NCBI RefSeq assembly: GCF_025377685.1
Contig: NZ_JACEHK010000002.1
Coordinates: forward strand, 62,001-126,000
Source: Anaerobacillus sp. CMMVII
GTDB lineage: Bacteria; Bacillota; Bacilli; Bacillales; Anaerobacillaceae
Length of the DNA stretch: 64,000 nt
Reading direction: 5' to 3'
This document shows, in pieces, positions 49,410-58,898 of the stretch. The position numbers and the translations under genes were made by a program. The notes under the pieces are model-generated. The model saw only the letters and a list, made by a program, of their open reading frames with translations, had not been told where the DNA came from and did no database searches. Positions within the stretch are counted from its first letter, which is position 1. Every line of letters starts with the position of its first letter.

Positions 49410-50897
49410 ATGTTAAAAACAAAACAATACCAATTTTGGTTTGTCACAGGTAGCCAACACTTATATGGTCCTGAAACAATCCAGCAGGTTGAAGATCATT
49501 CTCGTCAAATCGTTGAAGGTCTGAATGCAGATGAGACTCTATCGTTTGAAATTATCTTAAAACCTGTGTTAACCACACCAGATGCGATCCGCCGATTATG
49601 TATGGAGGCTAATACGGATGAAAATTGTGCTGGACTGATTACTTGGATGCACACATTTTCACCAGCAAAGATGTGGATTGCCGGTCTATCTGAATTAAGA
49701 AAACCATTATTGCATTTGCATACACAATTTAACCGTGATATTCCTTGGGATAAAATTGATATGGATTTCATGAATTTAAATCAGTCGGCACATGGCGACC
49801 GTGAATATGGATTTATTGGTGCGCGGATGAAAATTGCACGCAAAGTTGTTGTCGGTCATTGGCAAGATCAAAAAGTAAGAGAAAGAACAGCAGAGTGGAT
49901 GCGAACGGCAATTGCCTTTACAGATGGAAAGAACCTTAAAGTGGCTCGTTTCGGAGATAATATGCGTGAAGTAGCGGTTACTGAGGGAGACAAAGTTGAG
50001 GCGCAAATTAAATTTGGTTGGTCAACCTCTGGTTTTGGAATTGGTGATTTAGTGCAACGAATGAATGACATCTCCGAGCAAGAAGTAAAGGCTCTTTATG
50101 AAGAATATGATCAGATGTATGAGATTGACCCAAAGGCAAACTCTTCAATAGATTATCGGAATGCAATTTTAGAACAAGCACGAATTGAGTTAGGTTTGAA
50201 AGCATTTTTAGAAGAAGGCGGCTTCAGTGCTTTCACGACAAACTTTGAAGATCTTCATGGGATGAAGCAACTTCCTGGCTTAGCTGTTCAACGGTTAATG
50301 GAACAAGGATATGGCTTCGGTGGTGAAGGAGATTGGAAAACAGCAGCATTATTACGAATGATGAAGATCATTGCTGGCGGAAAAGGCACTTCATTTATGG
50401 AGGACTACACGTATCATTTTGAGGAAGGAAACGAATTAGTTCTAGGATCACATATGTTAGAGGTATGTCCAACCATCGCTGCAAATCGCCCTAAAATTCA
50501 AGTTCATCCACTAGGGATAGGTGGAAAACAAGATCCAGCCCGCATGGTGTTTGATGGCGATGCAGGACGGGCATTAAATGCTTCCATCATTGACTTAGGA
50601 AACCGATTCCGTTTAGTTGTAAACGAAGTAGACGCAGTTAAGCCGATGAAAGAAATGCCTAACCTACCAGTAGCAAAAGTACTTTGGAAGTCACAACCAT
50701 CGTTAAGTGAATCAGCGGAAGCATGGATCCATGCAGGTGGGGCACATCATACTGTGTTTTCTTTCAAAGTCACTCCTGAACAGTTATTTGATTGGTCAAT
50801 CATGACGGACATTGAGTGTGTCTTTATTAATAACTCAACAAATGTTATGGCTTTTCAAAATGAACTAAAATGGAATGATATTGCGCGTCGGTTTTAG
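49410..50897 (+). CDS. araA: L-arabinose isomerase
   Basis: The 495-residue enzyme starts [16 protein letters not shown], has [35 protein letters not shown] (in part) and [15 protein letters not shown], all classical for AraA, and the family's metal-binding Glu and His residues. It converts L-arabinose to L-ribulose with Mn2+. AGGAGG precedes the ATG. It completes the three-step pathway with araB and araD. Confidence 0.96.
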   Translation: MLKTKQYQFWFVTGSQHLYGPETIQQVEDHSRQIVEGLNADETLSFEIILKPVLTTPDAIRRLCMEANTDENCAGLITWMHTFSPAKMWIAGLSELRKPLLHLHTQFNRDIPWDKIDMDFMNLNQSAHGDREYGFIGARMKIARKVVVGHWQDQKVRERTAEWMRTAIAFTDGKNLKVARFGDNMREVAVTEGDKVEAQIKFGWSTSGFGIGDLVQRMNDISEQEVKALYEEYDQMYEIDPKANSSIDYRNAILEQARIELGLKAFLEEGGFSAFTTNFEDLHGMKQLPGLAVQRLMEQGYGFGGEGDWKTAALLRMMKIIAGGKGTSFMEDYTYHFEEGNELVLGSHMLEVCPTIAANRPKIQVHPLGIGGKQDPARMVFDGDAGRALNASIIDLGNRFRLVVNEVDAVKPMKEMPNLPVAKVLWKSQPSLSESAEAWIHAGGAHHTVFSFKVTPEQLFDWSIMTDIECVFINNSTNVMAFQNELKWNDIARRF

Positions 50898-50945
50898 TTG
50901 CTAATAGTAAAAATATTTGCCGAAAAGTAGAAATCTATAGTTGAT

Positions 50946-50974
50946 AGGGTTATTCTAAATTAGAGTAACCCTTT
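50946..50974 (+). terminator. weak terminator after araA
   Basis: AGGGTTATTCT pairs with AGAGTAACCCT (one mismatch), followed by TTT. It may attenuate read-through to the HAD and araR genes. Confidence 0.55.
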
Positions 50975-51013
50975 GACTGTTGGAAAAAAACTTAGATACT
51001 AATGGAGAAATTG

Positions 51014-51721
51014 ATGATGACAAAAACTGGGATGAATGAAGTAAAAGCTTTTTTCTTTGATGTTGACGATACCGTTTATGATCAATCAAAACCATTTAAA
51101 GATGCGGTTAACTACGTTGAAAATTTAACTGTAGATTTTCCTTTCGAGGAAGTCTTTAAGCTTTCAAGGCAATACAGTGATATTCTCTGGAACCAATATT
51201 GTAATCAGGAAATAAGCCTAGAGGACTTAAGGGTGCAACGTTTAGTTCGGGCTTTCGATGACTTTGGCTTCCATTTAGAAGAAAATCGAGCCAAGGAAAT
51301 ACAAGAGAAGTATGAAGAAAGACAACAGCATATTCAATTATTTGACCAGTTTATTGAATGTATCAGAAAACTAGAGAACCAAGGTTTTTTGATTGGCTTG
51401 ATTACCAATGGCCCAGTTGAACATCAATGGAGGAAAATTCATGCCCTTAAGCTAGATAGGTATATCTCAAAGGACCATATATTTATTTCTGATGCCGTAG
51501 GGATTGCTAAACCAGATCCTAGAATTTTTTTGCATGTGAATGAGGTACTTGGAATAAAACCTGAAAATTGCTATTATGTTGGTGATTCCTGGAGAAACGA
51601 TGTAGTGCCTCCTTTGAAGGCAGGTTGGAATAGCATTTGGTATAACTATCGACACAGAGAACCTGAAACAAATGATACGCCAACTAAGGTGGTATATAGC
51701 TATTCAGAATTAGAAAAGTAG
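51014..51721 (+). CDS. HAD-family hydrolase (IA type)
   Basis: This roughly 235-residue protein has the HAD motif I in VKAFFFDVDDTVYDQ, motif II in LITNGP, motif III in KPDPRIF and motif IV in YVGDSWRNDV. It is probably a phosphatase with a cap of the IA type. The start is either ATG 51014 or 51017, both after GGAGA; ATG 51002 carries no ribosome site. It lies between araA and araR, as araL (another HAD) does in the B. subtilis ara operon, though this one belongs to another HAD subtype. Substrate is unknown. Confidence 0.8.
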   Translation: MMTKTGMNEVKAFFFDVDDTVYDQSKPFKDAVNYVENLTVDFPFEEVFKLSRQYSDILWNQYCNQEISLEDLRVQRLVRAFDDFGFHLEENRAKEIQEKYEERQQHIQLFDQFIECIRKLENQGFLIGLITNGPVEHQWRKIHALKLDRYISKDHIFISDAVGIAKPDPRIFLHVNEVLGIKPENCYYVGDSWRNDVVPPLKAGWNSIWYNYRHREPETNDTPTKVVYSYSELEK

Positions 51722-51763
51722 AGTAAATCCAATGTTGTAAGGTAGGAAAAAGGTGGTGCCAAT

Positions 51764-52863
51764 ATGGAGACAAAATATAGTATGGTTAAGCAAAATCTTA
51801 AATCGAAAATTCTCGATGGAACGTTTACTTCACAACAAAGAATTAGTTCTGAAAACGAATTAATGAAGGAGTTTGAGGTAAGTCGTCATACCATACGAAT
51901 GGCTATTGGGGAATTAGTAAGTGAAGGTTGGTTATATCGAGAACAAGGTGCCGGAACGTTTGTCGCTGACCGATTGAACGAAGAACCTAGATACGAGAAA
52001 AAATCTAAAATATTGCAATTGTCACAACGTATATTTCTGATTATATTTTTCCATCAATCATTCGTGGCGCAGAATCATATTTAAGTCAACAAGGATATCA
52101 GGTCAGTTTATATAGCACCAATAATAATCATGAAAATGAGATGCGTATTTTGGAAAATATCCTTTCTCAAAATATCGATGGCGTTATTATTGAACCAACA
52201 AAAAGTGCGTTTTCAAACCCAAATATCAATTACTACTTTAATCTTGAACGCTTAAATATCCCTTATATCATGATCAATGCATTTTATGATGAACTTGAAC
52301 CGATTTGTTTAGTTATGAACGATGAAAAAGGCGGGTATATTCAAACCGAACATCTAATTAAGCTAGGTCACAAGAATATTGTTGGTTTTTTCAAAAACGA
52401 TGATATTCAAGGTGTAAAACGAATGAAGGGCTATATTAAAGCTCATCGAAAACATCAAATCCCTATTAACCCGAACAATATTATTACTTATAGCTCAGAG
52501 GAAAGAAAAATTAAGCCTATTGAAGAGTTAAAAAAGTTATTGAATTCTGGGGAAAAGCCAACTGGCCTTGTTTGTTATAATGATGAACTGGCGTTATTTT
52601 TACTTGATATTCTAAGAGAAAAAGAATTGAAGGTCCCTCAAGATATTTCAATCGTTGGCTACGATGATTCGTTTTTAGCTCAAGCCTCTGAAGTGAAGTT
52701 GACAACGGTAAAGCACCCGAAAAAAGAAATGGGTGAAACCGCAGCGAACATGATTGTTGAGCTTGTAAAAGCGAAAGAAGGGAATAGAAAACTAGACGTA
52801 AAAGTAGAGTCTTTCTTATATGAGCCGGAATTGGTCGTAAGAAGTTCAACAAGGAAGTTGTAA
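51764..52863 (+). pseudogene. araR: arabinose repressor AraR, one frameshift
   Basis: ATG 51764, preceded by AAAGGTGG, opens a GntR-type winged helix (FEVSRHTIRMAIGELVSEGWLYREQGAGTF, in parts; residues about 5-75). An A is missing near 52007-52010; repair gives KKSKNIAIVTTYISDYIFPS and the LacI/GalR-type sensor domain (GVIIEPTKS, GHKNIVGFFKNDD, ISIVGYDDS, TTVKHPKKEMGE) to 52863. About 367 residues. GntR head plus LacI body is the hallmark of AraR, which derepresses on L-arabinose. Two AraR-type boxes lie before araD. If the deletion were real the ara genes would be constitutive. Confidence 0.88.
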
Positions 52864-52893
52864 AATAGGACTAGTAGTATCTTGATTTAATCT

Positions 52894-52922
52894 AAAAACC
52901 CATACCCACAGTATGGGTTTTC
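52894..52922 (+). terminator. terminator after araR
   Basis: AAAACCCATAC pairs with GTATGGGTTTT around a five-base loop, followed by CTGATT. Confidence 0.8.
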
Positions 52923-53101
52923 TGATTCTAAAGTAAATGGATTATATAGATATATAGAAGTAACCTTAAACTGTGTAGTTATTTAAGAAAGAAAACATAG
53001 TTATTGCATAGCTTAGCATTGCTGAAATTAGAATTAGAGAATTTCGTATTTCAGGACCCTAAATATTTAAACCTTTAGATGATAAATCCTCACAAATGGT
53101 G

Positions 53102-53162
53102 TTGACTTCTACCTCTAGCATGATAAAATTCAAATTAACAATTGATAATGAATATCATTTTC
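53102..53162 (+). promoter_or_regulatory. promoter and Fur box of fhuF-like gene
   Basis: TTGACT (53102-53107) and TAAAAT (53124-53129) are spaced by 16 bases. GATAATGAATATCATTTTC (53144-53162) matches the 19-bp Fur box at 16 positions and lies just downstream of the -10. Confidence 0.7.
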
Positions 53163-53180
53163 GGTAAGAGGGGATTCATA

Positions 53181-53960
53181 ATGACAACCATCGACTTTGA
53201 TTTTTTAGAAAAGAATTTTTATTATTTTCGTTTAGAGGATCATCCAAAGAAAATTTATTCTGTTATCCTTGCAGACTTTGAAAATAGAATAAGCATCGAT
53301 GAATTTTTTAATATCTATGGTCGTAAATTAAAGGCTAATAACCCAGATGTAGTTGCTACTTACTTTTGCAGTGCATATGGTTGGTTATTGTCCGGTTTTC
53401 ACTACATACTTTCATTTTCTGACACTAGCCTTAACCTATCTCTATCAAATATTGAGTTACAAGTTTATTATGATGAAGAACATAATTATTGTGGAATTTG
53501 TTTTCGGTTATTAGATACCCACGGAGTATTTGTATCAGACAGACACGGTGCGTTAGAAGAGTTGTATTCTAATCATGTCGTCCCTTTACTCAATCTATTT
53601 CATCAAGCAACAAATGTAAGAATAAAAGATCTCTATGGGCAACTAGCAAACGGTTTATATCATGGCCACGATAAAAGCTTAGCGATTGCCCTCTCTTCGG
53701 AAGAAATAAAGAAAGTAGAAGTAGATTTCAGTTTTGTAACAAAAGAGCTAAAACCATCAATCTTCAATCTAACGAAAAATCCACTAGATATAAATTTCAG
53801 GATGATTGATAGCCCTTATGAAGATGATAAATTGATTCGCATGCGACCATCCTGCTGTTTGTATTACCAAACAGAAGGTGCGACTGCGAAGTGTTATAGC
53901 TGTCCAAGAATGAGTGACGAAGAAAGAGTAGAAATGAAAAAAGGTATGCAAAAACTGTAA
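53181..53960 (+). CDS. FhuF-like siderophore-iron reductase
   Basis: This 259-residue protein ends with the [2Fe-2S] ligand pattern of FhuF: CC then 11 residues then C-x-x-C in RPSCCLYYQ...AKCYSCPRM (E. coli FhuF has 10). The middle contains FFNIYGRKLKANNPDV and GLYHGHDKSLAIAL. FhuF reduces ferric siderophores in the cytoplasm to release iron. It starts at ATG 53181 behind AGAGGGG, not at the codon at 53142 within the Fur box. Fur control and the downstream siderophore ABC genes agree with iron acquisition. Confidence 0.82.
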   Translation: MTTIDFDFLEKNFYYFRLEDHPKKIYSVILADFENRISIDEFFNIYGRKLKANNPDVVATYFCSAYGWLLSGFHYILSFSDTSLNLSLSNIELQVYYDEEHNYCGICFRLLDTHGVFVSDRHGALEELYSNHVVPLLNLFHQATNVRIKDLYGQLANGLYHGHDKSLAIALSSEEIKKVEVDFSFVTKELKPSIFNLTKNPLDINFRMIDSPYEDDKLIRMRPSCCLYYQTEGATAKCYSCPRMSDEERVEMKKGMQKL

Positions 53961-53966
53961 TAACCA

Positions 53967-53999
53967 AAAAACCTTACTGCCTAATGCAGTAAGGTTTTC
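53967..53999. terminator. bidirectional terminator between fhuF and PPOX gene
   Basis: AAAACCTTACTGC pairs with GCAGTAAGGTTTT around CTAAT. It can serve both converging transcripts. Confidence 0.75.
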
Positions 54000-54037
54000 C
54001 TTAGGAGTGATATAAGTATTTGAACAGTTTTGTTTTT

Positions 54038-54628
54038 CTAATATTCAATTCCATTCATTTTCAGGTGAGCACGGAAGATCTCCATCATAGAAGGGATTTC
54101 TTGATCGGTAGGCCACGAATCGCTTCTCCATATATCTGATTCTTTAAACGCTTTAGGGCAATGAATAAAACATTCCTCAACGTCAACACCGATGCCAAGA
54201 ATTGGCGCTTTCCCCTTCAAACTCATTTGTTTTAATATTGCTTCATCTTTAATAATCGTAGCTTTACCATTCACACGTAATACTTCGTCGAACCCTGGTA
54301 TAAGAAATAGTAAACCAACGTGAGGATTTGCAAGAATGTTTAAAATTGAATCAAGCCGCTTGTTGCCAGGACGATCTGGGATGACTAATTGCTGATCATT
54401 TAGGATATAGATGGAACCAGGTTTGTCTCCTCTTGGTGACACATCACAGTTACCAGCTGCATCTGATGTCGCAAGAAAGAGAAGTGGTGATGCTGCGATA
54501 AACCTTTTGGCTGTTTCATCGATGATTGTAACGGTTTTGTTTGCAACTAATTCATGAGGGCTACCGATGAGTTCTCTTAGCTCTTCTTCTGAAGTGATCG
54601 CATTATCTCTGAAATTTACTGTCTTCAT
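54038..54628 (-). CDS. pyridoxamine 5'-phosphate oxidase-like flavoprotein
   Basis: The 196-residue protein has the split-barrel FMN-binding fold: FIAASPLLFLATSDAAGNCDVSPRGDKPGSIYIL (in two parts), VIPDRPGNKRLDSI and GLLFLIPGFDEVLRVNG. It matches the MSMEG_1061-type PPOX family of unknown role. Conserved SPRGD and RPGNKR bind FMN. It is transcribed alone on the minus strand and its 3' end faces the fhuF-like gene. Confidence 0.8.
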   Translation of the reverse strand: MKTVNFRDNAITSEEELRELIGSPHELVANKTVTIIDETAKRFIAASPLLFLATSDAAGNCDVSPRGDKPGSIYILNDQQLVIPDRPGNKRLDSILNILANPHVGLLFLIPGFDEVLRVNGKATIIKDEAILKQMSLKGKAPILGIGVDVEECFIHCPKAFKESDIWRSDSWPTDQEIPSMMEIFRAHLKMNGIEY

Positions 54629-54741
54629 TTGACCATCCTCGCTTCTCGTTATTCGTTGTACATTAACTTACCATAATCGTTGTATGAAGACTAGTAAAAA
54701 AATTAAGTAGTGAACAAAAAGTGACGATTGATAAAAAACTG

Positions 54742-54770
54742 TTGACGGAAAGGGAGTCAGGATTTATAGT
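54742..54770 (+). promoter_or_regulatory. promoter of siderophore ABC operon
   Basis: TTGACG and TATAGT are separated by 17 bases. The Fur box begins 14 bases downstream of the -10. Confidence 0.7.
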
Positions 54771-54783
54771 ACATATATACGAT

Positions 54784-54808
54784 ATTGATAATCATTATCA
54801 TTATCAAT
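54784..54808 (+). promoter_or_regulatory. Fur box of siderophore ABC operon
   Basis: Near-perfect inverted repeat: ATTGATAAT, CATTATC and ATTATCAAT overlap in a 25-bp palindrome fitting the classic Fur box. It lies 26 bp upstream of the ATG at 54835 and proves that an in-frame codon at 54721 is not the start. Confidence 0.85.
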
Positions 54809-54834
54809 CACTAATCCAAAACGAGGTGGGAAAT

Positions 54835-55680
54835 ATGGGAAGGCTTTATACCAATCAATTAAATATAGGATATGGTGAAAGTTTGATTGTTAAAGAGTTG
54901 AGTGTTGAAATACCTGATAAGAAAATAACAACCATTATTGGATCCAATGGGTGCGGGAAATCGACACTTCTAAAAGCAATCACTCGAATTATTACCCATC
55001 AATCGGGAGAAGTGGTTCTAGACGGAAAGAACATTTCAAAAGAGAGCACCAAGCTCCTCGCAAAAAAAATGGCCATTCTACCGCAAACACCAGAAAGTGC
55101 AAGTGGATTAACGGTTGGTGAGTTAGTATCGTACGGTCGCTTTCCTTATCAAAAAGGGTTCGGTCGTTTATCAAAAAAAGATTATGAAGTGATTGATTGG
55201 GCACTCGAAGTTACAGGAACCATCGACTTTAAGTATCGTCCAGTAGATGCCTTGTCAGGAGGCCAACGTCAACGGGTCTGGATTGCAATGGCTCTTGCCC
55301 AGGAAACAGAAATTATTTTTTTAGATGAGCCGACAACATATTTAGATATGGCGCACCAGCTTGAGGTGTTAGAGCTTTTGCAAAACTTGAATAGAGAGCA
55401 AGGTCGTACAATCGTTATGGTACTACACGACTTGAATCAAGCCGCTCGCTTTGCAGATTATATTATTGCCTTAAAAGCAGGCCAAATTGTGAAAGCCGGA
55501 AACTGCGAAGAAGTGATCAACCATCATGTCCTGAAAAAAGTATTCAATATTGATGCAGAAATCGGAAGAGATCCGAGAACGAATAAACCAATGTGTATCA
55601 CCTACAACCTACTAAGAGGAGAAATGACAGATGAAAAAATTATTAATTCCGTTTATGCTCGTACTGGTACTGCTTATTAG
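54835..55680 (+). CDS. siderophore ABC transporter ATP-binding protein
   Basis: This 281-residue ATPase has Walker A (GSNGCGKST), AILPQTPES at the Q-loop, signature LSGGQRQRVWIAMA, Walker B (IIFLDEPTTYLDMAH) and switch His (VMVLHDLNQAA). It fits the FecE/YusV group for Fe3+-siderophores. The start is ATG 54835 behind GAGGTGGG. Its 3' end overlaps the binding-protein start by about 50 bp in a different frame, so translation is coupled. Under Fur control. Confidence 0.9.
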   Translation: MGRLYTNQLNIGYGESLIVKELSVEIPDKKITTIIGSNGCGKSTLLKAITRIITHQSGEVVLDGKNISKESTKLLAKKMAILPQTPESASGLTVGELVSYGRFPYQKGFGRLSKKDYEVIDWALEVTGTIDFKYRPVDALSGGQRQRVWIAMALAQETEIIFLDEPTTYLDMAHQLEVLELLQNLNREQGRTIVMVLHDLNQAARFADYIIALKAGQIVKAGNCEEVINHHVLKKVFNIDAEIGRDPRTNKPMCITYNLLRGEMTDEKIINSVYARTGTAY

Positions 55681-56572
55681 TGCTTGCGGAAACAATGCAG
55701 AAACGAACACAGAAGTAACAGAACCTGAGGCAACGGAAGTAGCGGCAGAGGTTGAAACAAACAAAGAAACGATTACTTACCAATCTGAAAATGGGCCAAT
55801 TGAGGTACCAGCTAATCCTGAGCGAGTAATTGTCCTTGCTACATTTGCAGGAAATGTATTGGCATTAGATGTTAATGTTGTTGGGGTTGATCCTTGGTCA
55901 AAAATGAACCCACGCTATGACTTAGCGAATGTAGAAGAAGTAACAGATGAGAGTTTAGAAAAGATTATCGAACTAGATCCAGATTTAATTATTGGACTAT
56001 CTTATGCCAATAATGTAGATAAATTAAGTGAAATCGCTCCTACTGTAACATTCACTTACGGAGCATTAGGCTACTTAGAGCAGCATTTAGAAATCGGGAA
56101 GCTGTTAAACAAAGAAGCAGAAGCACAAGCATGGATCGATGATTTTAAATCACGTGCACAAGCAGCGGGCGAAGAAATCAAAGCAAAAATCGGTGAAGAC
56201 GCAACCGTGACTGTTGTTGAAAACTTTGACAAAGAGTTGTATGTTTTCGGAGATAACTGGGCTCGTGGTACTGAAATCTTATACCAAGAAATGAACATAA
56301 AAATGCCTGAAAAGGTTAAAGAGTTGGCTTTAGAACAAGGATATTATGCATTGTCGTTTGAAGTGTTACCAGAGGTTGCAGGTGATTACATTATTTTCAG
56401 TAAGAATTCAGACTCTGATACTTCGTTCCAAGAAACTGAAACATACAAAAATATCCCTGCTGTACAAAATAATCAAGTCTTTGAAGTAAACGCGAAAGAA
56501 TTTTATTTTAATGATCCGATAACATTAGAATTTCAATTAGAGTTCTTCATTAATAATTTTCTGAAAAATTAA
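55631..56572 (+). CDS. siderophore-binding lipoprotein
   Basis: This 313-residue protein has a lipoprotein signal with lipobox ISAC, then the helical-backbone binding fold: NPERVIVLATFAGNVLALDVNVVG, IELDPDLIIGLSYANNVDKL and KNIPAVQNNQVFEVNA. It would bind a ferric siderophore on the outer membrane face. GAGGAG lies in the upstream ATPase gene. Specificity is not predictable. It is the first ligand-contacting component of the Fur-controlled operon. Confidence 0.9.
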   Translation: MKKLLIPFMLVLVLLISACGNNAETNTEVTEPEATEVAAEVETNKETITYQSENGPIEVPANPERVIVLATFAGNVLALDVNVVGVDPWSKMNPRYDLANVEEVTDESLEKIIELDPDLIIGLSYANNVDKLSEIAPTVTFTYGALGYLEQHLEIGKLLNKEAEAQAWIDDFKSRAQAAGEEIKAKIGEDATVTVVENFDKELYVFGDNWARGTEILYQEMNIKMPEKVKELALEQGYYALSFEVLPEVAGDYIIFSKNSDSDTSFQETETYKNIPAVQNNQVFEVNAKEFYFNDPITLEFQLEFFINNFLKN

Positions 56573-56584
56573 TTTCATAATACC

Positions 56585-56694
56585 TTGAGGGTGATCCGGG
56601 AAACATATCAATCTTAGATAATATACGCTCCAATAAAAATGGACTTATGTTGTTTCTAGAAAAGATATGTTTCCCTTTGAACACCCTCTTTCCT
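56585..56694 (+). other. long imperfect hairpin between binding protein and permease genes
   Basis: GAGGGTG (56586) and GGGAAACATAT are complemented by ATATGTTTCCC and CACCCTC ending near 56694. The 110-base hairpin lies 13 bp after the binding-protein stop and 29 bp before the permease start. It may stabilise the upstream message or attenuate read-through. Confidence 0.5.
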
Positions 56695-56722
56695 TATTCT
56701 ACTAAAGAAAAGATGATAACAG

Positions 56723-57731
56723 ATGACGAAACAAACCCAACATTCCGTACCATTTATTTTTAAACTACTTTTGGGAATACTTGTGTTCATTGCTATGTTT
56801 TTGTAGCTCTTGTTTTTGGGGCGGCTAACATTACAGTCAAGGATGTATGGTTAGCAGTAGCAACGAATATGACAAATGATCAGATCTTAATCATCCGCGA
56901 AATTCGCTTGCCACGTGAGGTTGGAGCAATTTTTGTAGGAGCAGCTCTTGCCGTTTCAGGTGCAATTATGCAAGGAATGACAAGAAATCCTCTTGCTGAC
57001 CCGGGATTGTTTGGGTTGACTGCGGGAGCAAATGCAAGTCTAGCCATAGCGATTGCTTTTATACCTGCCTTAAACTACTTCGGTATCATGATTGCATGCT
57101 TTATCGGTGCAGCGGTGGGAGCGATTATGGTGTTTGGAATTGCTGCGATGAAAAAAGGCGGTTTTTCTCCGTTTCGAATTGTCTTGGCTGGAGCAGCAGT
57201 TTCTGCTTTTTTATATGCAATCGCACAAGGCATAGGAATTTATTTTAAGATCTCAAAAGATGTTTCAATGTGGACGGCTGGAGGATTGATTGGGACAACG
57301 TGGATCCAACTTCAAGTCATTATTCCGTTTGTTCTTATTGGAATTTTTATTGCTCTTTTTCTATCAAGACAACTTACTATCCTTAGTCTAAATGAAGAAG
57401 TTGCAGTTGGACTTGGGCAAAACATAAACCGCATTAAAGCAATTCTTTTATTGTAATCATTTTACTGACAGGTGCTTCAGTTTCCCTTGTCGGTAATATG
57501 GCATTTATCGGCTTAATGGTGCCTCATATTGTCCGTGCCTTTGTTGGAACGGATTATCGATATATCATCCCAATGTCTGCCATTATTGGCGCAACGTTTA
57601 TGTTGTTAGCGGATACAATTGGACGGGTAATTAATGCACCTTATGAAACTTCTGTTGTGGCAATTGTAGCAATCATGGGACTACCATTTTTCCTATTTAT
57701 TGTCCGTAAAGGAGGTAGGGAATTCTCATGA
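56723..57731 (+). pseudogene. siderophore ABC transporter permease (FecCD family), two frameshifts
   Basis: ATG 56723 opens MTKQTQHSVPFIFKLLLGIL; a T is missing near 56798-56802, after which the FecCD core continues (REIRLPREVGAIFVGAALAV, NPLADPGLFGLTAGANASLA). A second T is missing near 57451; the frame then carries TGASVSLVGNMAFIGLMVPHIVRAF and the C-terminus to 57731. Repaired, about 336 residues with some ten helices. It overlaps the second permease by 4 bp (ATGA). The two permeases form a heterodimer for siderophore import. Confidence 0.83.
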
Positions 57732-58738
57732 TGATTCACCCAGACATTCTAAAAAAACAACGAATTATTTTCGTGATCTTAGTTGTGATGATCCTTCTAA
57801 CAGTTGTGGTAGGGATGGCATCGGGGTACTCGTCGTTATCCTATCAAAGACTCATACCGACTTTATTAGGGCAGGGAACTTTTAAAGAAGAGTTTGTTTT
57901 GTTTTCAGTTCGTTTGCCAAGAATTGTCATTACCTTATTAGCAGGGATGGCTCTAGCCCTATCCGGAGCTATCTTGCAAGGAGTTACCCGAAATGATTTA
58001 GCAGACCCTGGGATTATCGGTATTAACTCGGGAGCAGGTGTCGCGATTGCTGTATTCTTTTTATTTGCACCACTAAAAGTAGGTTCTTTTGTTTTCCTAC
58101 TTCCAGTTGTAGCCTTTATCGGTGCATTTGTCACAGCGACGCTTATTTATTTGCTAGCCTATGATAAGAAAGTTGGGCTTCAGCCGATTCGCTTAGTGCT
58201 CATTGGCGTCGGCTTTTCAATGGCCTTATCAGGAGTGATGATCGTCTTAATTTCATCTGCTGACCGTTTTAAAGTAGAGTTTATCGCGAAATGGCTTGCA
58301 GGTAATATTTGGGGTTCTGATTGGCCATTTATTTGGGCACTTTTACCATGGCTTGTGATCCTGATTCCATTCACATTGTACAAAGCAAATCGCCTAAATC
58401 TACTTGGACTTAGCGAGCCAATAGCAGTGGGAGTTGGGGTCTCAATAGAAAAAGAACGGATTGTTTTATTGCTAACGGCAGTGGCCTTAGCTGCATCAGC
58501 TGTATCAGTTACAGGGGGAATTGCTTTTATTGGACTTATGGCACCACATATGGCAAAAGCCTTAGTGGGTCCGAGAAACCAATTGTTTTTGCCAATTGCG
58601 ATTTTACTAGGAGGTTCGCTATTATTATTTGCTGACACCATAGGTCGGAATTTGGTTGAACCAGAAGGAATAGCTGCAGGTATTATGGTTGCGCTCATCG
58701 GTGGCCCTTATTTCATGTATTTATTGTTGAAAAAATAG
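57728..58738 (+). CDS. siderophore ABC transporter permease (FecCD family)
   Basis: This 336-residue protein has about ten membrane helices and FecCD motifs VRLPRIVITLLAGMALALSG, RNDLADPGIIGINSGAGVAI, GIAFIGLMAPHMAKALVG and GIAAGIMVALIGGPYFMYLL. It is the second permease of the Fur-regulated siderophore transporter. Its start overlaps the preceding gene. A hairpin about 120 bp downstream ends the operon. Confidence 0.92.
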   Translation: MMIHPDILKKQRIIFVILVVMILLTVVVGMASGYSSLSYQRLIPTLLGQGTFKEEFVLFSVRLPRIVITLLAGMALALSGAILQGVTRNDLADPGIIGINSGAGVAIAVFFLFAPLKVGSFVFLLPVVAFIGAFVTATLIYLLAYDKKVGLQPIRLVLIGVGFSMALSGVMIVLISSADRFKVEFIAKWLAGNIWGSDWPFIWALLPWLVILIPFTLYKANRLNLLGLSEPIAVGVGVSIEKERIVLLLTAVALAASAVSVTGGIAFIGLMAPHMAKALVGPRNQLFLPIAILLGGSLLLFADTIGRNLVEPEGIAAGIMVALIGGPYFMYLLLKK

Positions 58739-58861
58739 GTGTGGAGTTCCTTAACAAGTTTTCGTATCACAAAAAAATGCATCCACCTTTGCCACTACTA
58801 GTGAAGTGACAACAGATAACCACCAATTGCAAATTTCCTTTAGGGTACCTATACGAACCGG

Positions 58862-58892
58862 AAACGACACACGCTAGTTGTGTCGTTTTTAA
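58862..58892 (+). terminator. terminator of siderophore operon
   Basis: AAACGACACA pairs with TGTGTCGTTT around a seven-base loop, followed by TTAATTTTT. Confidence 0.8.
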
Positions 58893-58898
58893 TTTTTA

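Noticed and set aside
54721-54834. Extended N-terminus of the siderophore ATPase
   Set aside because: The segment contains the promoter and Fur box; the ribosome site lies before ATG 54835.
58180-58698. Minus-strand 172-codon frame
   Set aside because: Antisense shadow of the siderophore permease; no start signal or family motif.
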